From Paracoccaceae bacterium (GTDB lineage: Bacteria; Pseudomonadota; Alphaproteobacteria; Rhodobacterales; Rhodobacteraceae): a DNA stretch of 64,000 nucleotides. The notes under the pieces are model-generated. The model was given only the letters and a program-made list of their open reading frames with translations, did no database searches and was not told where the DNA came from. The translations under genes and the position numbers were made by a program. This document shows, in pieces, positions 38,890-47,988 of this stretch (positions within the stretch are counted from its first letter, which is position 1; the number at the start of each line of letters is the position of its first letter). Location of the stretch: the NCBI GenBank assembly GCA_022843025.1, contig JALHOL010000007.1:62001-126000 (forward strand). The letters are read 5' to 3'.

Positions 38890-39164
38890 TCCGGCTGTCA
38901 GGACGCCTTGTTTGCATGACGGAAGGGGAACGGGAAACCGTTCTGGCCCATCGTCCCGGCCATGTGGCGGCGACGCTGGCTGAGCCGGGCTGTTTGTCCT
39001 TTACCATCGACGACACGGATGATCCGATGGTGTTCGATGTTCGGGAAAGCTTTCGCGACCGCGCGGCCTTTGATGCGCATCAGGCGCGGACGCGGGAGTC
39101 GGTCTGGTTTTCGGCCACCAAAGGGATCCTTCGTGATTTCAGGGTCGAAGAGCTGAGGGATTGA
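38886..39164 (+). CDS. Antibiotic biosynthesis monooxygenase (ABM)-fold protein
   Basis: A 92-aa single ferredoxin-like domain. It has the ABM pattern: [15 protein letters not shown], then [32 protein letters not shown] and a final strand RDFRVEEL. Family members include YgiN-type quinol monooxygenases and heme-degrading enzymes. It overlaps the guaA stop by 4 nt, so it is co-translated with guaA; no functional link is evident. Confidence 0.82.
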   Translation: MIRLSGRLVCMTEGERETVLAHRPGHVAATLAEPGCLSFTIDDTDDPMVFDVRESFRDRAAFDAHQARTRESVWFSATKGILRDFRVEELRD

Positions 39165-39209
39165 CGCGCCGCCCCGCCCTTGTGCCAATGGCGCAGGGAG
39201 GACGGGATC

Positions 39210-40211
39210 ATGCAGGCCACACGACTTTTCGATATTGGTGATATCCGCACGGCAGAGGTGGCCATACCCACCCCGGCCCCCGGTGAAGTGCTGATCCGGG
39301 TGGAGTCCTGTGGAATTTGCGGCACGGACCGGCATCTGCTGCATGGCACCTTTCCATCCAAGCCGCCGCTGACGCTGGGGCATGAATTTTCCGGCATCGT
39401 CGTGGGTGTCGGCGCAGGGGTGACGCTGGCGGAAGGCACGCGGGTGACCTGCGATCCGAACACATGGTGCGGGCGGTGCGAGAATTGCCTGCGCGGGCGG
39501 GTGAACCTGTGCCTGAACAATGTGGCGACAGGCCTTGGCCGCGATGGCGGCTTTGCCGAGTTTTGCGCCTTTCCTGCGCATAAGGCGCATGTCCTGCCCG
39601 GCGATCTGGACCCGCTGCATGGCGCGTTCTGTGAGCCGCTGGCCTGCACAATCCACGGCATCGACATCGGCGCGCCCAAGGCCGGGGAACGGGTGATGAT
39701 CCTGGGCGGTGGTGTCATCGGGATGCTGGCGCTGCAGCTTTGCGTGCAGGCCGGGGCCGAGGTCATGCTGGTCACCCGGCAGGCATCGAAACAGGCGCTG
39801 GGCCGATCCTTGGGCGCGCATGAGACCGCAGCGACAGAGGCAGCGGCAAAGGCGATCTGGGCAAAGGGGGCCGATCTGGTGGTGGAATGCGCCGGAGTGG
39901 CCGAAACGGTGGAAATGGCCCCACGCCTGACTCGCGACGGCGGGCGGGTGGTGATTTTGGGTGTGCTGGGCGCGGGCGAAACTGTGCGGATCGAACCTTT
40001 TGATCTACTGTTTCGCGAGGTGCAGTTGCTGTCGTCCTTCATCAACCCGTTCACGCAGGAACGGGCGGCGGCGATGATCGCGGCAGGGCGCATCAAGCTG
40101 GACCCGCTGATTTCGCGGACATTGCCGCTGGCCGAGGCGGCGGAGTCGATCATCCAACCGGCGCGAGCGGGGGAAATCCGGGCGATCGTTCTGCCCAATG
40201 GCCCCGCTTAG
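39210..40211 (+). CDS. Zinc-dependent alcohol/polyol dehydrogenase (MDR family)
   Basis: A 333-aa medium-chain dehydrogenase. The catalytic zinc site is CGICGTDRH and GHEFSGIV. The structural zinc loop has four cysteines in WCGRCENCLRGRVNLC. The NAD(P) motif is VMILGGGVIGMLALQ. Sequence character is closest to sorbitol or threonine dehydrogenase-type enzymes, but the substrate cannot be inferred. It lies 45 bp after the ABM-fold gene and convergent with ltrA; the two stop regions overlap slightly. Confidence 0.9.
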   Translation: MQATRLFDIGDIRTAEVAIPTPAPGEVLIRVESCGICGTDRHLLHGTFPSKPPLTLGHEFSGIVVGVGAGVTLAEGTRVTCDPNTWCGRCENCLRGRVNLCLNNVATGLGRDGGFAEFCAFPAHKAHVLPGDLDPLHGAFCEPLACTIHGIDIGAPKAGERVMILGGGVIGMLALQLCVQAGAEVMLVTRQASKQALGRSLGAHETAATEAAAKAIWAKGADLVVECAGVAETVEMAPRLTRDGGRVVILGVLGAGETVRIEPFDLLFREVQLLSSFINPFTQERAAAMIAAGRIKLDPLISRTLPLAEAAESIIQPARAGEIRAIVLPNGPA

Positions 40212-41368
40212 GCCTCACCTCCAAGGGACAGGTGTTCCCAGACCGACACCGCGACCATGACCACGGCGGAAAGGATCATCGCCCACATCAGGGGCATCCA
40301 GCCCCCGATCAGCATGAGCCCTGCCAAGGCCGCGATCCCCGCGATATGTGACAGCGGGAACCATTGGGCGGAGCTGCGCTTGAACAGCCCGTTGCCGAGC
40401 AGGAACAAAAGCGGCCCGCCAAGGATTGTCGCCCCTTCGGCCAGAACAGCGGCATCTTCGGGATGGGCGATGGCGCGTTCCGATCCGACCGCCGCCAGAA
40501 CGATCCCCGCAACGATGGGAATATGCAGATAGGTAAAGCCGTTGCGCGCGATGCGGCCCGGATCGGCGGCATGTTCGATCTGATGGGTGCCCCGGCGGTG
40601 GCCGATGTGGAAATAGACCCACCACATGCCCACTGTCACCACAAGCGAGCCGAGGAAAGTGGCGATGCCTGCGGCTGTCCAGTCCATGTCGGCAAAGGTC
40701 GCGCCGGACACGAGCAGTGTTTCACCAAGACAGATGATGATGAACAAGCCGCAGCGTTCCGCGATATGGCCACCGTGGATTGTCCAGTTTGTTGTCTGGT
40801 CACGGCCCCGTCCGGGCAAGGGATAAGCGAGGACCGGACCCGCAATCTCGACGACCAGCGCGAGCGACCAGAGCGAGAAGCGCCATTCGGGCGGCGCAAG
40901 ACCGCCAATCACCCAGAGCACCCCTGCCCCGCTGACCCAGATCAGGATGCGCGTATAGGTACCCCGCAACGGATTGCCCTGCCCCAGCGCGACCCAGATG
41001 AACACCGTACGCCCGACCTGCATGGCGGCAAAGGCAAGCCCAAAGACCCAGCCGCGCCCCCCGAAGGCATCGGGAATCGCCATGGACAGGAACAGACCAG
41101 CGGCCATCAACCCGAAGAGCAAGCCCCGCACGGCCACATGATCGGGATTCAACCGGTTCAGCGCCCAGGTCGAATAGATCCAGACCCACCAGACCGCCAG
41201 CAGGAGCAGCGCAGTCTCGGCCGCGCCCTTGAGATCGTAGTGATACAAAAGCGCGTGGCTGACCTGGGTGATGGCAAAGACGAAGATCAGATCGAAGAAC
41301 AGTTCGGCAAAACCGACCCGTGCCTCGCTGCCCCGGATGATGGGCACTGCCCCGGTTTCCGCTGCCAT
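40208..41368 (-). CDS. Low-temperature-requirement A (LtrA) family membrane protein
   Basis: A ~386-aa protein with about ten to twelve membrane segments. The N-terminal signature RVGFAELFFDLIFVFAITQ is diagnostic of LtrA, followed by WWVWIYSTWALNRLNPD and HIAERCGLFIIICLGETLL. The family is named for a Listeria cold-growth mutant; its biochemical role is unknown. The start at 41368 (MAAETGAVPI) is chosen; the frame continues 11 codons upstream to a TTG. Confidence 0.9.
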   Translation of the reverse strand: MAAETGAVPIIRGSEARVGFAELFFDLIFVFAITQVSHALLYHYDLKGAAETALLLLAVWWVWIYSTWALNRLNPDHVAVRGLLFGLMAAGLFLSMAIPDAFGGRGWVFGLAFAAMQVGRTVFIWVALGQGNPLRGTYTRILIWVSGAGVLWVIGGLAPPEWRFSLWSLALVVEIAGPVLAYPLPGRGRDQTTNWTIHGGHIAERCGLFIIICLGETLLVSGATFADMDWTAAGIATFLGSLVVTVGMWWVYFHIGHRRGTHQIEHAADPGRIARNGFTYLHIPIVAGIVLAAVGSERAIAHPEDAAVLAEGATILGGPLLFLLGNGLFKRSSAQWFPLSHIAGIAALAGLMLIGGWMPLMWAMILSAVVMVAVSVWEHLSLGGEA

Positions 41369-41485
41369 TGCCGCCCCCTGCCCCGCCAGATAGCCCCGCA
41401 AAGCCTAAGCGGACGCGCCAAACCGGGCAAGCGGGACGGAAGGCTGCTGCTGGACAATTCCGCATCGCGGGGTGAGTGTCAGGCC

Positions 41486-42382
41486 ATGACAGCCGTTCAC
41501 CGCCCCCTTGCCGCCGCCATCTGGATGACCGGATCGGTTTTTTCCTTCACCGCCATGGCCATCGCCGGGCGGGCGATTTCGGGGGTGCATGACACGTTCG
41601 AAATCATGTTGTGGCGGTCAGTTCTTGGCTTTGCCCTAGTGCTTATGGTGGGTGCTGCGCTGCGCCGCCTGCGCGAGGTGCGGCGTGACCGGATGGGCCA
41701 GCATCTGGTGCGCAACCTGTTTCACTTCACCGGGCAGAATCTGTGGTTCTGGGCGCTGACGATGATCCCGCTGGCGCAGGTCTTTGCGCTCGAATTTACC
41801 TCACCCATCTGGGTGATCCTGCTGTCGCCGCTGGTGTTGGGTGAGAAACTGACGCGGGTGCGTTTGTTTGCGGCGGGCATGGGGTTCATCGGCATCTTGC
41901 TGGTCGCGCGCCCTGACTTTACGGCGCTGAACCCCGGTGTGTTGGCGGCGGCGGCGAGCGCGATCTGTTTTGCCGCGACAAGCCTGATGACCAAGAAACT
42001 GACACGGGGCGAAAGCATCGTGTCGATCCTGTTCTGGCTGACGCTGATGCAGGGGATATTTGGGCTGGTGTTGGCGGGGTATGACGGGGTGATCCAGTTG
42101 CCGACGGCGGCCACCCTGCCCTGGCTGGCGGTGATTGGGTTCTGCGGGCTTCTGGCACATCTGTGCATCACCACCGCGCTGTCGCTGGCCCCGGCGAGTT
42201 ATGTGATCCCCATCGACTTTGCCCGCCTGCCCGTCATCGCGCTGGTGGGGGTGATGCTTTATGCCGAACCGCTGGATCCGCTGGTCATTCTGGGGGCGGT
42301 GGTCATTTTTATTGGGAACTGGGCCAATATCCGGGCCGAAACGCGCAAGCCTGCAACAGTCGGGGTGGTCACAAATCCGTGA
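41486..42382 (+). CDS. DMT-superfamily (EamA) transporter
   Basis: A 298-aa inner-membrane protein with ten predicted helices in two EamA repeats. Examples are MLWRSVLGFALVLMVGAALR, the conserved FTSPIWVILLSPLVLGE of repeat one, and PIDFARLPVIALVGVMLYAE of repeat two. Likely an exporter of small metabolites; the substrate is unknown. The ATG at 41486 (MTAVHRPLAAAIWM) is chosen; the very long open frame upstream is antisense to ltrA. Confidence 0.9.
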   Translation: MTAVHRPLAAAIWMTGSVFSFTAMAIAGRAISGVHDTFEIMLWRSVLGFALVLMVGAALRRLREVRRDRMGQHLVRNLFHFTGQNLWFWALTMIPLAQVFALEFTSPIWVILLSPLVLGEKLTRVRLFAAGMGFIGILLVARPDFTALNPGVLAAAASAICFAATSLMTKKLTRGESIVSILFWLTLMQGIFGLVLAGYDGVIQLPTAATLPWLAVIGFCGLLAHLCITTALSLAPASYVIPIDFARLPVIALVGVMLYAEPLDPLVILGAVVIFIGNWANIRAETRKPATVGVVTNP

Positions 42383-42471
42383 CGTCGCGTCATGAATTGA
42401 CCGCAATTACGCCCGGACATAGCGTTAAGACATATGCGCCCGTGGGGACGTGCGCGGGAGGAGTAACGGGA

Positions 42472-43542
42472 ATGGCAGTCATGAAAAGAATACTCGGGGC
42501 GACCACCGCACTTGTGGTGGGAACGCTGTCGGCACAGGCAGGCGGGATCGAACGGACAGGTTTCAATCCGGCGTTTCTGTTCGAAAACGGCAACTACTTT
42601 GAAGTGGCCTTCGGATCGGTTTCGCCAAGCGTTTCCGGCGTCGCCCTTGGGGTAAGCTCGGGCGATATGGCGTCCAGCTACAACACGATTTCTGGGTCGG
42701 TGAAGTATCAGCTTACCGACGAGTTCGCGATCGGTGTCGTCATTGACCAACCGGTCGGCGTGGACGTGGCCTATCCGGGCGGTACGGGGTATTTCTTCAG
42801 CACATCCAGCGCGACGGTCAATTCCCTGCAACTCAGCGTGCTGGGTCACTATCGCTTTTCGCCGAACGTCAGCGCCTATGCAGGTGTGCGGGCCGTGCGG
42901 ACGGACGGTTTGGTTGACAATGTGAACCTTGGCGGCGGCCCGGTCTATGACATGACGACGTCCACGGAAGTGGATTACGGCTATGTCGTCGGCGTCGCCT
43001 ATGAGCGGCCCGATATCGCGCTGCGCGTCGCGCTGTCCTATATTTCTGAGGTGACCCACGACTTCACCGCAACCGACAGCCTTGGTGCAGGCGCTGGCTT
43101 CGCGACGACAATTCCGCAGGGTGTGAACCTGGATTTCCAGACCGGTGTCGCCGCGGATACGCTGGTTTTCGGCTCGATCCGGTGGCGTGACTGGTCGGAG
43201 TTCACCATCGCGCCGCGCGGCGGAGCGATCCCGCTTAGCACCGACAATAAGGATACCGTCTCCTACTCGATCGGTGTCGGTCGCAAGTTCAGCGATACTT
43301 TTTCGGGCCTCGCATCCGTTGGCTATGAACCTGCAGGTGGTGGTGCAGTTGGCAACCTCGGCCCGACGGATGGCTACAGGAGCCTGACGCTGGCGGGCAT
43401 CTATACCGCCCCGACCGGCATGAAGGTGACTGTCGGCGCAAGCTATGGCTGGGTTGGTGATGCGACAACGTCCACCATCGGTGGCCGGTTTACCGACAAC
43501 AACTTTGTCGGCATCGGCGTGCGGGTCGGCTACTCGTTCTGA
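42472..43542 (+). CDS. FadL/OmpP1-type outer-membrane transport protein
   Basis: A 356-aa outer-membrane protein with a signal peptide (MKRILGATTALVVGTLSAQA). A predicted beta-barrel ends in FVGIGVRVGYSF, the terminal-Phe insertion signal. The GIERTGFNPAFLFENGNY start and the repeated strands (VSAYAGVRAVR, DIALRVALSYIS, FGSIRWRDWSEF) fit the OmpP1/FadL family of hydrophobic-compound channels. A strong GGGAGGAG ribosome site precedes the ATG at 42472. A perfect terminator follows. Confidence 0.85.
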   Translation: MAVMKRILGATTALVVGTLSAQAGGIERTGFNPAFLFENGNYFEVAFGSVSPSVSGVALGVSSGDMASSYNTISGSVKYQLTDEFAIGVVIDQPVGVDVAYPGGTGYFFSTSSATVNSLQLSVLGHYRFSPNVSAYAGVRAVRTDGLVDNVNLGGGPVYDMTTSTEVDYGYVVGVAYERPDIALRVALSYISEVTHDFTATDSLGAGAGFATTIPQGVNLDFQTGVAADTLVFGSIRWRDWSEFTIAPRGGAIPLSTDNKDTVSYSIGVGRKFSDTFSGLASVGYEPAGGGAVGNLGPTDGYRSLTLAGIYTAPTGMKVTVGASYGWVGDATTSTIGGRFTDNNFVGIGVRVGYSF

Positions 43543-43561
43543 TCCGGTACAGTCGTACGTC

Positions 43562-43588
43562 AAAGGCCCCGCCCACAGCGGGGCCTTT
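43562..43588 (+). terminator. Strong hairpin terminator after the FadL-like gene
   Basis: AAAGGCCCCGC (43562-43572), CCACA loop, GCGGGGCCTTT (43578-43588), then GTCATTTT. The 11-bp stem is perfect and can act on either strand. Confidence 0.85.
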
Positions 43589-43655
43589 GTCATTTTCCGC
43601 GTGAAATCCGGGGCCTTGGGCGCTATCAGGCAGTTGGGCGGTTGGGGAGCAGAAC

Positions 43656-44540
43656 ATGATCTATGCAAGCGGCGCAGAGTTTCGCGCGGCGCGGGACAAG
43701 CGGGTTTTGCTGTTTGGCATGTCCGGCCTTGGTAAAACGCATCTGGCCAACATGCTGCGTGATGCGCCCGAACAACAAGGCGGCGGGTGGTTCCATTACT
43801 CGGTCGATTACCGCATCGGTACGCGCTACATGGGCGAATATATCGCCGACAATTTCAAGCGTGAGGCGATGAAGGTTCCGCTGCTGCGGGAACTGCTGAT
43901 GACGGACAGCGTCTTTATCGCCTCCAACATCACCTTCAACAATCTTGCCCCCCTGTCCACCTATCTGGGCAAGCCCGGCGATCCGGCACGCGGCGGCGTG
44001 GCCTTTGGCGAGTATTGCAAGCGCCAGGATCAGCACCGCGAAGCCGAGATTGCCGCGCTGCTGGACACGCCGCGATTCATCGAACGGGCGCGCGAGATAT
44101 ATGGGTACGCCAATTTTGTCTGCGACAGCGGGGGGTCCATCTGCGAAGTGGTGGATGCCGCCGATCCGGGCGATCCGGTGATGCGGGCGCTGGCGGATAA
44201 CCTGCTGCTCGTCTGGATCAAGGGATCCGAGGCGCATCGCGATGAACTCATCCGCCGTTTCGACCGGGCGCCGAAGCCGATCTATTACCAGCCGGATTTC
44301 CTTGCCACGCTCTGGGCCGAATACCTGGCACAGGAAGGCAAGCCCGAGGATCAGGTAGATCCCGATGCCTTCTTGCGCTTTGGCTATGCGCGCATCCTGA
44401 ACCATCGGCAGCCACGCTATGCCGCGATGGCGGAATGGGGCGTGACGGTCACCGCCGAAGAAGTGGCGCAGGTGCGCAATCCCGGCGATTTCCACGATCT
44501 AATTTCCCGGGCGCTTGATCGCCGCGCGGCGGCGGCATAG
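43656..44540 (+). CDS. P-loop ATPase of unknown function
   Basis: A 294-aa soluble protein. A Walker A motif [17 protein letters not shown] lies at the N-terminus (residues ~18-34), immediately followed by [12 protein letters not shown]. Later conserved-looking segments are [27 protein letters not shown] and [14 protein letters not shown] recognise no DNA-binding, kinase or protease motif beyond the P-loop. The gene is 34 nt upstream of metA and probably co-transcribed with it. I cannot assign a function. Confidence 0.8.
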   Translation: MIYASGAEFRAARDKRVLLFGMSGLGKTHLANMLRDAPEQQGGGWFHYSVDYRIGTRYMGEYIADNFKREAMKVPLLRELLMTDSVFIASNITFNNLAPLSTYLGKPGDPARGGVAFGEYCKRQDQHREAEIAALLDTPRFIERAREIYGYANFVCDSGGSICEVVDAADPGDPVMRALADNLLLVWIKGSEAHRDELIRRFDRAPKPIYYQPDFLATLWAEYLAQEGKPEDQVDPDAFLRFGYARILNHRQPRYAAMAEWGVTVTAEEVAQVRNPGDFHDLISRALDRRAAAA

Positions 44541-44574
44541 ATACGCCGCCTGTCCGAACCGAAGAGTTTACCCG

Positions 44575-45492
44575 ATGCCCATCACCTTGCCCGAAACCCT
44601 GCCGGCCTATGACGTGCTTCGCAATGAAGGCGTCATGGTTATGTCGCCCGAACGGGCGGCACGGCAGGACATCCGCCCGCTGCGGATCGGGCTTTTGAAC
44701 CTTATGCCGAAGAAAATCCAGACGGAGAACCAGTTTGCCCGTCTGATCGGCGCGACGCCGCTGCAGATCGACCTGCAACTGATCCGGATGACCGAGCATC
44801 AGACGCGCAATACAGCCGCCGAGCATATGGAAACCTTCTATCGCCCGTTTCAGGAGGTGAAGGAAGAAAAGTTCGACGGTCTGATCATCACAGGCGCGCC
44901 CATCGAACACCTGCCGTTCGAGGAGGTGACCTATTGGGATGAACTGTGCGAGGTCTTCGACTGGACGAAAACCCATGTGCAGAGCACCTTTGGCGTGTGC
45001 TGGGGCGGCATGGCGATGATCAATCATCTTCATGGCGTGCAAAAGCACATGCTGCCGAAAAAGGCCTTTGGCTGTTTTCGCCACCGCAACCTTGCGCCCA
45101 CATCACCGTTTCTGCGCGGGTTTTCCGATGATTTCGTCATCCCCGTGAGCCGCTGGACGGAAATGCGCCAAAGCGAGATCGACAGCAAGCCGGGCCTGCG
45201 TACCCTGCTCGGGTCCGAGGAAGTGGGCCCCTGTCTGGTTGAGGATGCGGCGCATCGGGCGCTCTATATCTTCAACCATTTCGAATATGACAGCGAAACG
45301 CTGAAGCAGGAATATGACCGCGACATTGCCAATGGCACCGCGATCAATGTGCCGCTGAACTATTATCCCGATGACGATCCCGCGATGCCACCGCTCAATC
45401 GCTGGAGAAGCCACGCGCACCTGCTATATGGCAACTGGATTAACGAGATTTACCAGTCCACGCCCTATGAGATTGCTGAAATTGGCACTTAG
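44575..45492 (+). CDS. metA: Homoserine O-acyltransferase MetA (acetyl-CoA type predicted)
   Basis: A 305-aa enzyme activating homoserine for methionine synthesis. The catalytic triad is visible: C142 (STFGVCWGG), H235 and E237 (FNHFEYD). Residue 111 is Glu ([12 protein letters not shown]). In this family Glu111 has been linked to acetyl-CoA use and Gly111 to succinyl-CoA use, so an O-acetyltransferase activity is predicted despite the usual succinyltransferase label. The start at 44575 gives standard numbering. Only 34 nt precede it, so no SAM riboswitch fits directly upstream. Confidence 0.93.
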   Translation: MPITLPETLPAYDVLRNEGVMVMSPERAARQDIRPLRIGLLNLMPKKIQTENQFARLIGATPLQIDLQLIRMTEHQTRNTAAEHMETFYRPFQEVKEEKFDGLIITGAPIEHLPFEEVTYWDELCEVFDWTKTHVQSTFGVCWGGMAMINHLHGVQKHMLPKKAFGCFRHRNLAPTSPFLRGFSDDFVIPVSRWTEMRQSEIDSKPGLRTLLGSEEVGPCLVEDAAHRALYIFNHFEYDSETLKQEYDRDIANGTAINVPLNYYPDDDPAMPPLNRWRSHAHLLYGNWINEIYQSTPYEIAEIGT

Positions 45493-46432
45493 TCTGATCC
45501 TTGCAGCCACCGCCATCGGCGGCTGCGCCGTGTTGACAGACCGACGGGCGACAGAGCGTGAACAGGCGGCAGAAACGGCCTTTCCCCCGACAGGACAGTT
45601 GCTGAAGGTGGAGGGAAAAACGGTTCATGCCCATGTGCAGGGCAGCGGGCCGGATCTGGTGCTGATCCACGGGGCAAGTGGCAATACGCGGGATTTCACC
45701 TTTGATCTGGTGGATCGGCTGGCACAGGATTACCGCGTCATCGCTTTCGACAGGCCGGGTCTGGGTTGGACCGATGATCTGGGCACGCCGGGCATCAGCC
45801 CGATGGAACAGGCGCGGCTGTTGCAGGCGGCAGCGGATCAACTGGGCGTGCGGCGGCCCATCGTGATGGGCCACTCCTATGGCGGATCCGTCGCCATGGC
45901 CTGGGGGCTGACCGATACGCCCGATGTGGCAGCGCTGGTGATCGTGTCCGGGGCAACGATGCCGTGGCCGGGCGGCCTTGGCCCGTTCTATGCCGTCACC
46001 GGCACGCGGCTGGGTGGGGCGACACTTGTACCTGCGATCACGGCCTTTGTTCCGCCGGAACGGGCAGAGGCTGTTGTCGATGGCATCTTTGCCCCCGGAC
46101 CCGCGCCCGCGGGTTATGCCGACTATGTTGGCGTGGGGCTGAGCATGCGGCGGCACAGCCTGCGCGCCAATGGGCGGCAAGTTTGGGGGTTAAAGCCCTA
46201 TGTCACGCGGATGGCCGAAGAATACCCCAAGCTGAACTTGCCGGTCGAGATTCTGCATGGCACCGCCGACACGACGGTGCCGGCCGATATCCACGCCATC
46301 CCCCTGTCCCGTCTGCTGCCGGATGCGCAGCTGACGCTGTTGCCCGATGTCGCGCATATGCCGCGTCACACGAACCCGGAGGCAGTGATCGACGCCATCC
46401 ACCGCGCTGCCACCCGCGCCGGATTGCGCTGA
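45467..46432 (+). CDS. Alpha/beta-hydrolase lipoprotein
   Basis: A 321-aa protein. The signal peptide and lipobox ([18 protein letters not shown]) predict an envelope lipoprotein. The hydrolase fold shows the oxyanion region [14 protein letters not shown], the nucleophile elbow [12 protein letters not shown], an acidic residue in HGTADTTVP and the histidine in [10 protein letters not shown]. It overlaps metA by 26 nt, so translation is coupled. The substrate is unknown; homoserine lactone or ester hydrolysis would be speculative. Confidence 0.87.
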   Translation: MRLLKLALSLILAATAIGGCAVLTDRRATEREQAAETAFPPTGQLLKVEGKTVHAHVQGSGPDLVLIHGASGNTRDFTFDLVDRLAQDYRVIAFDRPGLGWTDDLGTPGISPMEQARLLQAAADQLGVRRPIVMGHSYGGSVAMAWGLTDTPDVAALVIVSGATMPWPGGLGPFYAVTGTRLGGATLVPAITAFVPPERAEAVVDGIFAPGPAPAGYADYVGVGLSMRRHSLRANGRQVWGLKPYVTRMAEEYPKLNLPVEILHGTADTTVPADIHAIPLSRLLPDAQLTLLPDVAHMPRHTNPEAVIDAIHRAATRAGLR

Positions 46433-46477
46433 CCGCGCCTATCGCCATACTGGCGCGACAGTTTTTGCGAGGATGCG

Positions 46478-47353
46478 ATGACAGACCTGCCCTTTGATGG
46501 TGCGATCACCCAGTTCTTCCTGAAAAAAGCCCCCAAGGACATCCGCAAGGCCATCAAGGATGCCGGGAAGGATGACATCCTGACCCCCGGCTATCCCTAT
46601 GCCGAAGAGATGAAGCGCAAGGATTATGACACGGTGATGGACGGGTTGCAGCGCCAGTTGGTGCGCATGCAGGCCGACATCAAGGCGACCGGCAAGCGCG
46701 TCGTGGTGATCTTTGAAGGCCGGGATGCCGCCGGAAAGGGTGGCTGCATCGGTGTGATGCGCGAAAACCTGAACCCGCGTGTGTGCAATGTGGTGGCGCT
46801 GGCCAAACCATCCGACCGTGAGGCCGCAAGCTGGTACTTTCAGCGCTATGTCGATTGGCTGCCCGCGGCGGGTGAAATGGTGATGTTCGACCGCAGTTGG
46901 TACAATCGGGCGATGGTCGAGCATGTCTTTGGCTTTTGTACCCCCGCACAGCGCGAGACATTCTTCCGGCAACTGCCGGAGTTTGAACACATGTTGGTGG
47001 ATGAGGGGATTGTTCTGGTCAAGCTGTGGCTGGAAGTAGGGCGGGCCGAACAGCTGCGCCGCTTTCTCGCGCGCGAACAGGACCCACTGAAACAGTGGAA
47101 GCTATCGCCCATTGATATCGACGGGTTGGGCAAATGGGATGAATACTGCGCGGCAATCGACGACACGATGGAACGCAGTTGCTTTGACTTTGCCCCTTGG
47201 ACGGTGATCCTGTCCGATGACAAGCGCCGCGCCCGGATTGCGGCGATCCAAACTGTGCTGCGCGAGATCGATTTTGAGGGCAAGGATCCGGCGCTTGTCG
47301 GCACGCCGGACCCAGCCATTTGCGGCGGCCCTGCCCTGCGCCCCAAGGACTGA
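46478..47353 (+). CDS. ppk2: Polyphosphate kinase 2
   Basis: A 291-aa PPK2-family enzyme using polyphosphate to phosphorylate nucleotides. Walker A is [13 protein letters not shown] and Walker B/lid is [37 protein letters not shown] and a C-terminal DDKRRARI segment complete the family. The presence of a single domain and ~290 aa fits class I PPK2 (NDP-acting). It is followed 1 nt later by a TetR gene. Confidence 0.95.
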   Translation: MTDLPFDGAITQFFLKKAPKDIRKAIKDAGKDDILTPGYPYAEEMKRKDYDTVMDGLQRQLVRMQADIKATGKRVVVIFEGRDAAGKGGCIGVMRENLNPRVCNVVALAKPSDREAASWYFQRYVDWLPAAGEMVMFDRSWYNRAMVEHVFGFCTPAQRETFFRQLPEFEHMLVDEGIVLVKLWLEVGRAEQLRRFLAREQDPLKQWKLSPIDIDGLGKWDEYCAAIDDTMERSCFDFAPWTVILSDDKRRARIAAIQTVLREIDFEGKDPALVGTPDPAICGGPALRPKD

Positions 47354-47354
47354 T

Positions 47355-47969
47355 ATGAAGCACGGCTATCACCACGGCAATCTGCGGCAGGCGCTGGTTG
47401 AAGGCGCGCTTGGCCTGATTGCCGAACGGGGGCCGACAGGTTTCACCCTGTCGGAGGCGGCGAAGCGGGCGGATGTGACGCCCGCCGCCGTCTATCGCCA
47501 TTTCGCCGGGCGTGATGACCTGATCGCCGAGGTGGCGCGTCAGGGTTATGACATTTTCGCCGCGCTGATGGAGTTCGCCTATAATGACGGGCAACCCACA
47601 GCTCTGGCCGCGTTCGAGGCGACGGGGCGCGCCTATCTGGCCTTTGCGCGCAAATATCCCGGTCATTACATGGCGATGTTCGAAAGCGGGCTTTCGTTCA
47701 ATGCCCATCCCGATCTGGCACTGGTGGCGGGAAAGGCACGCGCGGTGCTGGAGAAAGCTGCCGAAAAGCTGTCGGAACAGATGCCGCCGGATCGCCGCCC
47801 GCCAGCGACGATGTTTTCGGCCCATGTATGGGCCATGAGCCATGGTGTGGTGGAGCTTTATATGCGCGGCGCACCGGGGGCGAAGTCGCCCTTCACGCCC
47901 GAAGACCTGCTGGAAGCCGGGATCGGTGTCTATCTGCGCGGGCTTGGATTGCTGCCGCCGGATTGCTGA
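47355..47969 (+). CDS. TetR/AcrR-family regulator
   Basis: A 204-aa protein. The N-terminal HTH is GYHHGNLRQALVEGALGLIA then TPAAVYRHFAGRDDLIAEVA. The C-terminal ligand domain (AYLAFARKYPGHYMAMFES) resembles the TetR_C_33/WHG type. The ATG lies 1 nt after the ppk2 stop, so it is probably in the same transcript. Its target is unknown. It is convergent with potA. Confidence 0.88.
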   Translation: MKHGYHHGNLRQALVEGALGLIAERGPTGFTLSEAAKRADVTPAAVYRHFAGRDDLIAEVARQGYDIFAALMEFAYNDGQPTALAAFEATGRAYLAFARKYPGHYMAMFESGLSFNAHPDLALVAGKARAVLEKAAEKLSEQMPPDRRPPATMFSAHVWAMSHGVVELYMRGAPGAKSPFTPEDLLEAGIGVYLRGLGLLPPDC

Positions 47970-47988
47970 TGCAGGTCCGGCCGCAGCC

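Noticed and set aside
40364-41485. Long plus-strand extension upstream of the DMT transporter
   Set aside because: Antisense to ltrA; the transporter has a good start at 41486 with its conserved N-terminus.
44541-44574. SAM-II riboswitch expected upstream of an alphaproteobacterial metA
   Set aside because: Only 34 nt separate metA from the preceding gene, too short for the aptamer, and no pseudoknot pattern is visible.
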